DNA of 13,022 nucleotides from an uncultured Cytophagaceae bacterium (GTDB lineage Bacteria > Bacteroidota > Bacteroidia > Cytophagales > Spirosomataceae). A program made the position numbers and the translations under genes. Positions 8,251 through 13,022 of the stretch are shown in pieces (within the stretch, counting starts at the first letter, position 1; the number at the start of each line of letters is the position of its first letter). The notes under the pieces are model-generated. The model was given only the letters and a program-made list of their open reading frames with translations, ran no database searches and was not told the DNA's origin. Location: the NCBI GenBank assembly GCA_938008575.1, contig CALLKB010000053.1:1-13022 (forward strand). The letters are read 5' to 3'.

Positions 8251-8952
8251 TTATGAGCGTCCCAATAGAAAGATGCAGGGTTTTTTGTGTAGATCAGGCT
8301 TTTCCTCCGACCACTGTTTCAAGGTTTTCGTTTGTGTAAATCCTGTTGAATCTTGAATATTACACCCTATTGCTAATAATTGATTTCCAGGTAATTGTTG
8401 GATTAAATCCTCTAACATCGCATTATTACGGTATGGCGTTTCGATGAAGAGTTGGGTTTCTCCCAATTTCTCCACATCTTTTTGTAGTATTTCGATTCTT
8501 CGTATTCTAGCTGCGCGATCGATGGGTAAATAGCCATGAAAGCGAAACATTTGGCCCGAAAAGCCAGATGCCATTAATGCGAGTAGGATAGAAGAGGGGC
8601 CAACCAGAGGTAGAACTTCGATGCCCTTTTCCTGTGCGATGGCTACGGCTAAGGCACCGGGATCTGCTACACCTGGGCAACCTGCTTCCGAAATGACACC
8701 GATGTAATCAACGGAATTGTATTTGTTGAAAAAGTCAGAAACCGTTTTTCTGTCGGTATCCTTATCTAATATTTCAAACGTTAGCTCATCGATCTGAATG
8801 CCTAGTTTTAATTCGCTAATAAACCTGCGGGCCGTACGGACGTTTTCAACTAGAAAATGCTTGCAATGAAATACGGCTTGACGAACTTCCTCAGGGAGCA
8901 CTTGTGCAGCTGTTTGTTCTGCAATGGGGCAAGGGATGAGCACTAATTTCAT
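8251..8952 (-). CDS. RsmI-like SAM-dependent methyltransferase (tetrapyrrole methylase fold, short form)
   Basis: The 233-residue product belongs to the tetrapyrrole-methylase superfamily and resembles RsmI, which 2'-O-methylates 16S rRNA C1402. Visible motifs are the N-terminal MKLVLIPCPIAE, ISEAGCPGVADPG (88-100), the AdoMet-side segment LVGPSSILLALMASGFSG (116-133), FIETPYRNN (169-177) and a C-terminal KPCIFLLGR. It is shorter than E. coli RsmI (286 residues) and lacks the canonical ATPIGNL start, having PCPIAE instead. It is probably the Bacteroidota short paralogue, and the exact RNA target is unproven. I start it at the ATG at 8952, not at an in-frame codon at 9006: the 18 extra residues look non-native and overlap the hydrolase gene. 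ATGA at 8952-8949 joins it to the upstream hydrolase stop. Confidence 0.85.
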   Translation of the reverse strand: MKLVLIPCPIAEQTAAQVLPEEVRQAVFHCKHFLVENVRTARRFISELKLGIQIDELTFEILDKDTDRKTVSDFFNKYNSVDYIGVISEAGCPGVADPGALAVAIAQEKGIEVLPLVGPSSILLALMASGFSGQMFRFHGYLPIDRAARIRRIEILQKDVEKLGETQLFIETPYRNNAMLEDLIQQLPGNQLLAIGCNIQDSTGFTQTKTLKQWSEEKPDLHKKPCIFLLGRS

Positions 8953-9710
8953 AGAATCTCTTTTAATGCTTGAACGAAAGCTTCCGGTTGATCTGCTTGA
9001 ACCCAATGGCCTGCATTCGGTATTTCGATTAATTCAAAGTTGGGGAAAATCTCCGCAATGTAGCGTTCATCCTCCGGTTGAATATAATGCGAATTCCCTC
9101 CTTTGATAAAATAGGTGGTTGTTTCGCATGCATTTTTAACGAACAATTCATGTCCTACCACATCAATGTTTTTGGTAATGACAGCTAAGTTGATGCGCCA
9201 AGTAAATTGGCCATCAGCGTTTCTATATAAATTCTTGAGTAAAAATTGGCGAACCCCTTCATTTTCCTCGAAGCGCTTCATATGATCATTGGCATCATTT
9301 CTCGATTGAATTGCTTGCAGGTCTACTGAATTTAATCCAGCCAAAATTTGTGTATGGTGTACTGGGTAAAATTTAGGAGCAATATCCACTACGATGATTT
9401 TTTGCGCGATTCCAGGATAATTTAGACCAAATTGCATAACCGTTTTTCCACCCATGGAATGCCCGATGATGATGGGATTTTCTAAAGCATGATCTTCAAT
9501 AAACTCCATTAAATCGGCTGCCATGACCTGGTAGTCAAATTCCTCCGACCAGGGGGATTGACCATGGTTACGCTGGTCTAACAAGAAAACGCGGTTGGTT
9601 TCAGCAAAAGCTTTGGCAATGCCAAGCCAGTTGTCTGATGTACCAAAAATTCCATGTAAGATGATGATCGGTGTACCCGTTGTTCCAACGGTGCGTGAAA
9701 ATAGTTTCAT
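8949..9710 (-). CDS. Alpha/beta-hydrolase esterase (YbfF/ABHD11-like)
   Basis: This 253-residue alpha/beta hydrolase is similar to the YbfF acyl-esterase group. It shows the oxyanion motif LHGIFGTSDNW (18-28), DQRNHGQSPW (45-54), the nucleophile elbow GHSMGG with Ser85, VVDIAP (107-112) with a candidate acidic residue Asp109, and AGHWVQADQP (233-242) with catalytic His235. No signal peptide or membrane segment is visible, so it is probably cytoplasmic. The substrate is unknown; short acyl esters or thioesters are typical of the family. Its ATG shares one base with the selD stop (TAATG, 9712-9708), and its TGA overlaps the next gene's ATG, which suggests translational coupling on both sides. 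Confidence 0.9.
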   Translation of the reverse strand: MKLFSRTVGTTGTPIIILHGIFGTSDNWLGIAKAFAETNRVFLLDQRNHGQSPWSEEFDYQVMAADLMEFIEDHALENPIIIGHSMGGKTVMQFGLNYPGIAQKIIVVDIAPKFYPVHHTQILAGLNSVDLQAIQSRNDANDHMKRFEENEGVRQFLLKNLYRNADGQFTWRINLAVITKNIDVVGHELFVKNACETTTYFIKGGNSHYIQPEDERYIAEIFPNFELIEIPNAGHWVQADQPEAFVQALKEIL

Positions 9711-10756
9711 TAGGCTAAATAAATGGCTTTTTCTTGTGCTTCAATCAATTCTCCAATCGGGCTTAATTCAAAGCCTTGTGATCTGGCAAAAGTTTCAAAT
9801 TCAGATGTATGTGAAGCGTCAATGGCAATTAACAGGCCGCCTGAAGTTTGCGGATCAGCACCTATAAATCGTTGGCGCTCGTTGATCTCGTCGCTTAGTC
9901 GGTGACCGTAGCTCGCCAAATTTCTCGAAGTTCCACCTGGAAAGCATTTTTGGTCTAAATAGCTATGTATATTAGGAAGTAAGGGAAGTGTATCAAATTG
10001 AATTTTTGCACTCAGTCCAGAACCATCCGCCATTTCCACCAAATGGCCAAATAATCCAAAACCAGTCACATCCGTTAGTGACTTTACATAAGTTAATGGC
10101 CCGAGTTTCTCCCCGAAAGAATTTAGTGTGCTCATTTGTTTAACCGCGCGCGCTAAATCTTCAGGGCTAACGATTCCGCGCTTTTGGCCTGTGGATAGAA
10201 TCCCGACGCCTAAAGGTTTCGTAAGATAGAGTTTACATCCTTTCGTTGCTGTATCGTTTTGTTTTAATTCGGCTTTTTTAACTTTTCCCGTGACTGCTAA
10301 TCCGAAAATAGGTTCAGGGGAATCGATGGAATGACCTCCAGCTAAAGGAATACCCGCTTCTGCGCAAGCTGCTCGGCCGCCTTCTAATACTTGTGCTGCG
10401 ATTTCGGGGGCTAATTTATCGACAGGCCAACCAAGAATCGCAATGGCTAACAGGGGAGTGCCACCCATGGCATAAATATCTGAAATGGCATTTGTAGCGG
10501 CAATTTTTCCAAAATCAAACGGATCATCCACGATTGGCATGAAAAAATCGGTGGTAGAAATCACTGCTTCACCATTCTGCCAGTCGAAAACAGCGGCATC
10601 GTCTCTACTTTCGTTTCCTACTAATAGGAGTGGGTGGTGTTTCTTGGGTGTATCTGATTTTAGGATGGTGTCTAAAATTTGCGGTGAAATTTTACATCCG
10701 CAACCTGCTCCATGTGAAAAGGCTGTTAATTTAATGGGTTCCTCGCTATTGTGCAT
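9710..10756 (-). CDS. selD: Selenide, water dikinase (selenophosphate synthetase), cysteine form
   Basis: SelD makes selenophosphate from selenide and ATP, the selenium donor for selenocysteine and for 2-selenouridine in tRNA. The 348-residue product contains the N-terminal catalytic loop SHGAGCGCKIS (14-24) with Cys19, Cys21 and Lys22; the reactive position is Cys, not Sec, as the codons are TGC and TGT. ATP/metal-binding segments follow: RDDAAVF (51-57), STTDFFMPI (67-75), AGGHSID (139-145), DVTGFGLFGH (229-238) and DPQTSGGLL (301-309). Start: the ATG at 10756 gives MHNSEEPIKLTAFSHGAG, which aligns with E. coli SelD. An in-frame TTG at 10777 would add seven residues but lies inside the candidate -7 box. 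It is the first gene of the minus-strand run. No selenium-using partner (mnmH/selU, selA, selB) is in the window. Confidence 0.96.
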   Translation of the reverse strand: MHNSEEPIKLTAFSHGAGCGCKISPQILDTILKSDTPKKHHPLLLVGNESRDDAAVFDWQNGEAVISTTDFFMPIVDDPFDFGKIAATNAISDIYAMGGTPLLAIAILGWPVDKLAPEIAAQVLEGGRAACAEAGIPLAGGHSIDSPEPIFGLAVTGKVKKAELKQNDTATKGCKLYLTKPLGVGILSTGQKRGIVSPEDLARAVKQMSTLNSFGEKLGPLTYVKSLTDVTGFGLFGHLVEMADGSGLSAKIQFDTLPLLPNIHSYLDQKCFPGGTSRNLASYGHRLSDEINERQRFIGADPQTSGGLLIAIDASHTSEFETFARSQGFELSPIGELIEAQEKAIYLA

Positions 10757-10774
10757 ATTTGAATAAATCTTAGG

Positions 10775-10782
10775 CAAAATTA
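10775..10782 (-). promoter_or_regulatory. Candidate -7 promoter box of the selD operon (TAATTTTG)
   Basis: On the minus strand TAATTTTG matches TAnnTTTG exactly and ends 18 nt before the selD ATG at 10756, giving a predicted leader of about 14 nt. No clear -33 TTTG is seen at the standard spacing; the upstream sequence is an AT-rich T-run. It would drive the whole selD-to-purS run. Confidence 0.4.
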
Positions 10783-10813
10783 TTCTTTAAATAGTTAAAA
10801 ATTATCTTTCTGT

Positions 10814-10890
10814 TAAATTTAAAATGTTTTTAGGACTAATCTAGGGTCGCATCATGCGAATAGGTAAATTTAATATGTCTTTAATACTAA
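10814..10890. repeat. Pair of 26-bp imperfect direct repeats flanking a palindrome
   Basis: Copy 1 (10814-10839) and copy 2 (10865-10890) are identical at 22 of 26 positions. Both begin TAAATTTAA, continue with ATGT and TTTA, and end ACTAA. Their period is 51 bp. The 25-nt gap between them has its midpoint at 10852, one base from the centre of the palindrome TCGCAT-C-ATGCGA. The array lies between the divergent selD and TonB-dependent receptor genes and looks like a regulatory site. AT-richness lowers the significance of the repeats, but not that of the palindrome. Confidence 0.55.
10847..10859. promoter_or_regulatory. 13-bp palindrome, candidate operator
   Basis: TCGCAT and ATGCGA are perfect inverted 6-bp arms around a single C (10853). 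A one-base centre is too tight for an RNA hairpin, so a dimeric DNA-binding protein site is the likelier reading. It is GC-richer than its surroundings and centred between the two direct repeats. The regulator is unknown. Confidence 0.45.
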
Positions 10891-10934
10891 ATATCAAAGG
10901 GTTAAAGGGGAGATGGGGTCAAATCCTTTTCGAG

Positions 10935-10942
10935 TATTTTTG
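10935..10942 (+). promoter_or_regulatory. Weak candidate -7 box for the TonB-dependent receptor (TATTTTTG)
   Basis: TATTTTTG fits TAnnTTTG and lies 71 nt before the receptor ATG at 11014, downstream of the repeat/palindrome array. No -33 TTTG is found at the expected spacing (the sequence there is GATGGGGTC), so support is limited to the one box. The leader that follows is T- and A-rich with no Shine-Dalgarno sequence. Confidence 0.25.
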
Positions 10943-11013
10943 GAGTATTTGATTTTTTAGGTTTATTTTGTGGCTTAATTCTTCAATTTCAATTATAACT
11001 AAATTCCAAATTT

Positions 11014-13022
11014 ATGCAGAGAAGATTTATTACTCAATCTGTGTTATTAGGAGCATTTTTTATGCTTTTGATGGCATTACCCATTGGGCAAGTGTTTGCA
11101 CAGGGTTCTACCACTTCCGCGTTAGCGGGTAGTGTTGTTGATGAAAAGGGTGAAGGCTTACCGGGAGCAACGGTAATTGCTGTTCACGAACCTACAGGTT
11201 CACGTTATGGTGCGTCTACACGTGCTGACGGTCGTTACAACATCGTAAACATGCGTGTGGGTGGCCCATACAAAGTTTCAGTAACTTTCGTAGGTTACAA
11301 AGAGGCTGTTCAATCGGGTATTGTTTTGACTTTGGCTTCAGAGCTTCGTCAAAATTTCAAGTTAGAGGTTAATCAATCTCAATTGGAAGAAGTTAAAGTT
11401 GTTGCGTCTCGTTCATCTGTGATTAACTCAGGTCGTACAGGTGCTGCTACAACGGTTTCTAACAATTCAATTACGACATTGCCTACGTTGAACCGTTCAT
11501 TAGGTGATTTTGCTCGTTTGGATCCACGTGCAAATGGTTTGAACTTTGCCGGACGTAATGCATTGTATAACAACGTTACAGTTGATGGAGCATTCTTTAA
11601 CAATGCTTTTGCATTATCACCAACTATCGGTGGACAAGCTGGTGCATCTCCAATTTCAGTTGATGCGATTGATCAATTCCAAGTAATCATTGCTCCTTAT
11701 GACGTACGTCAAGGGATGGCTACTGGTGCGAACATCAACGTAGTAACGAAATCAGGTACAAACAATTGGACAGGTTCAGGATACTATTTTGGAACTGACC
11801 AAGGTTTGGTAGGTAACAAAATTGGTGATGTTGTTAACCAATATGGAACATTTGCTCGTGGCCAATTCGGTGCACGTGTAGGTGGAGCGATCATCAAAAA
11901 CAAATTGTTTATTTTCGGTTCATATGAGCAAGAAGCTCAAACAGATCCAGGTTCTAACTACGTTGCAAAGCGTACTGGTACTGAGCCAAATGCCTCATTA
12001 GCTACAGCGGCTGATTTAGATCGTTTGAAGGATTTCTTGAAAACGAAATACAATTACGATCCAGGTGCTTATGAGAATTACAACAAAGAGAAGTTTTCTC
12101 AAAAAGCTAATTTACGTTTAGACTGGAATATCTCTGATAAGCACAAATTGAATTTCAAGTATAACTACTTACGTTCTTATGCAGATATTTCACCTTCTAG
12201 CTCAGGCTCATTGTCGGGTGGACGTAACCCATCTGCTACAACCTTACCTTTCCAAGGTTCATTATATCGTATCAACAATAACTTAGACTCGTACATCGCT
12301 GAGTTAAACTCAACGTTCTCGAATTCAGTTTCAAACAACTTTACAGTTGGTTATACAGCAATGCGTGACTTCCGTCAATCGCCAGTAAATGACAGCCCAT
12401 TTCCAACAGTTGATATTGCAAATAACAACTCGACAGAATTAACTGCATTTGGTTATGAGCCATTCTCGGCGAATAACATTTTGGATTCTGATATTTTCCA
12501 AATCTCAGATAACTTAACAATTTACAAAGGAAAGCACGTTTATACGTTTGGTGCTGCATTAGAAGCTAACTCATTCCGTAATGGTTTTGCTCCTAACTAT
12601 TATGGTGGTTTCCAATTTAAATCAATTGATGACTTTATTAAATCCGCAAGTGGGGATTTAACTGTTGCTCCGATGCGTTATGCGGTGCAATGGTCGAACT
12701 ATGCTGAATTTCCGTTTGCTGAAATGAAGGGTACCACATTCTCAATTTATGGTCAAGATGAGATCACAGCTGCGAAAGGATTGAAGTTAACTTTTGGACT
12801 TCGTGCTGATGGTACTTCATTCCCTGAGTTTACAGAAGCGAAATACAACAATTCGTATGTACCAGCATTGACTTTCCGTGATGGTGTTAAATTGTCGACA
12901 AACAAATTCCCAGAAACAACAGTATTGTGGTCTCCACGTTTCGGATTTAACTGGGATGTGAAAGATGACAAAACAACCCAAATCCGTGGTGGTTTAGGTA
13001 TCTTCTCGGGTCGTGTACCTTA
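11014..13022 (+). CDS. TonB-dependent outer-membrane receptor, Oar-like (partial, 3' end beyond window)
   Basis: The frame is open from the ATG at 11014 to the window edge (669 codons plus two bases); the C-terminus is missing. The N-terminus is a Sec signal peptide: MQRRF, a hydrophobic stretch (about residues 9-24), then a likely cleavage after VFA (residue 29). Residues about 36-118 form a carboxypeptidase-regulatory-like beta-sandwich (LAGSVVDEKGEGLPGATV, ADGRYNI, VSVTFVGYK). The plug follows (about 123-250), with the Oar-type GRNALYNNVTVDGAFFNNAF (180-199) and PYDVRQGMATGANINVVTKS (228-247), then the start of the barrel. The last visible residues, IRGGLGIFSGRVP, match the region preceding FVW in Oar-like receptors. 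Such proteins usually exceed 1000 residues and import bulky ligands with TonB energy; the ligand is unknown. Codon use favours CGT, GGT and AAC, suggesting high expression. No SusD partner can be seen, because the window ends. Confidence 0.93.
   Translation, partial: MQRRFITQSVLLGAFFMLLMALPIGQVFAQGSTTSALAGSVVDEKGEGLPGATVIAVHEPTGSRYGASTRADGRYNIVNMRVGGPYKVSVTFVGYKEAVQSGIVLTLASELRQNFKLEVNQSQLEEVKVVASRSSVINSGRTGAATTVSNNSITTLPTLNRSLGDFARLDPRANGLNFAGRNALYNNVTVDGAFFNNAFALSPTIGGQAGASPISVDAIDQFQVIIAPYDVRQGMATGANINVVTKSGTNNWTGSGYYFGTDQGLVGNKIGDVVNQYGTFARGQFGARVGGAIIKNKLFIFGSYEQEAQTDPGSNYVAKRTGTEPNASLATAADLDRLKDFLKTKYNYDPGAYENYNKEKFSQKANLRLDWNISDKHKLNFKYNYLRSYADISPSSSGSLSGGRNPSATTLPFQGSLYRINNNLDSYIAELNSTFSNSVSNNFTVGYTAMRDFRQSPVNDSPFPTVDIANNNSTELTAFGYEPFSANNILDSDIFQISDNLTIYKGKHVYTFGAALEANSFRNGFAPNYYGGFQFKSIDDFIKSASGDLTVAPMRYAVQWSNYAEFPFAEMKGTTFSIYGQDEITAAKGLKLTFGLRADGTSFPEFTEAKYNNSYVPALTFRDGVKLSTNKFPETTVLWSPRFGFNWDVKDDKTTQIRGGLGIFSGRVP

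Noticed and set aside
8953..9006. An 18-residue N-terminal extension of the RsmI-like protein (start at 9006).
   Set aside because: It is Ser/Arg-rich, does not resemble the family and overlaps the C-terminal coding region of the hydrolase. The ATG at 8952 gives the expected N-terminal strand and a typical ATGA overlap.
10757..10777. A 7-residue extension of SelD from a TTG at 10777.
   Set aside because: The TTG falls inside the candidate -7 box, and the ATG at 10756 already gives the full conserved N-terminus.
1..13022. A defence island, CRISPR array, toxin-antitoxin pair, prophage or insertion sequence.
   Set aside because: Apart from the single HNH gene, every coding region is a recognisable housekeeping or envelope gene. 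No regularly spaced repeats, transposase, integrase, att-like duplication or tRNA gene was seen.

Overview
The window comes from a Gram-negative member of the Bacteroidota, probably the Cytophagales. This is inferred from four things: a kdsB gene (LPS Kdo activation), a large TonB-dependent receptor with an N-terminal carboxypeptidase-regulatory-like domain, a general lack of strong Shine-Dalgarno sequences, and upstream boxes matching the Bacteroidota -7 promoter consensus TAnnTTTG. Base composition is AT-leaning and broadly even. No rRNA, tRNA, CRISPR array, insertion sequence or prophage is visible.

Left part (1-5644, plus strand): a possible tail of an upstream gene, then kdsB (CMP-Kdo synthesis), metH (cobalamin-dependent methionine synthase) and metF (methylenetetrahydrofolate reductase). 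metH and metF are 6 nt apart and form a methionine/one-carbon unit: MetF makes the 5-methyl-THF that MetH uses to methylate homocysteine. No riboswitch fits in the short spacers.

Middle (5641-6616): a minus-strand NUMOD4/HNH-type endonuclease gene meets metF tail to tail, with both stop codons inside one CTAG palindrome. It is divergent from a small plus-strand CoA-binding Rossmann protein gene. The HNH gene is the most likely acquired element in the window.

Right-centre (6618-10756, minus strand): a tight six-gene run, read in the order selD, alpha/beta hydrolase, RsmI-like methyltransferase, metallo-beta-lactamase-fold hydrolase, pssA, purS. Four of the five junctions overlap (TAATG once, ATGA three times); only the methyltransferase/MBL junction has a gap (30 nt). 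The genes have unrelated functions (selenium activation, ester hydrolysis, RNA modification, thioester hydrolysis, phospholipid and purine synthesis), so this looks like a housekeeping operon held together by translational coupling.

Right end (10757-13022): a structured 236-nt divergent intergenic region with two 26-bp imperfect direct repeats placed symmetrically around a 13-bp palindrome, then the first 669 codons of an Oar-like TonB-dependent outer-membrane receptor that runs off the window.

No new multi-gene defence or mobile system is evident. The least explained items are the direct-repeat/palindrome array upstream of the receptor and the free-standing HNH gene.
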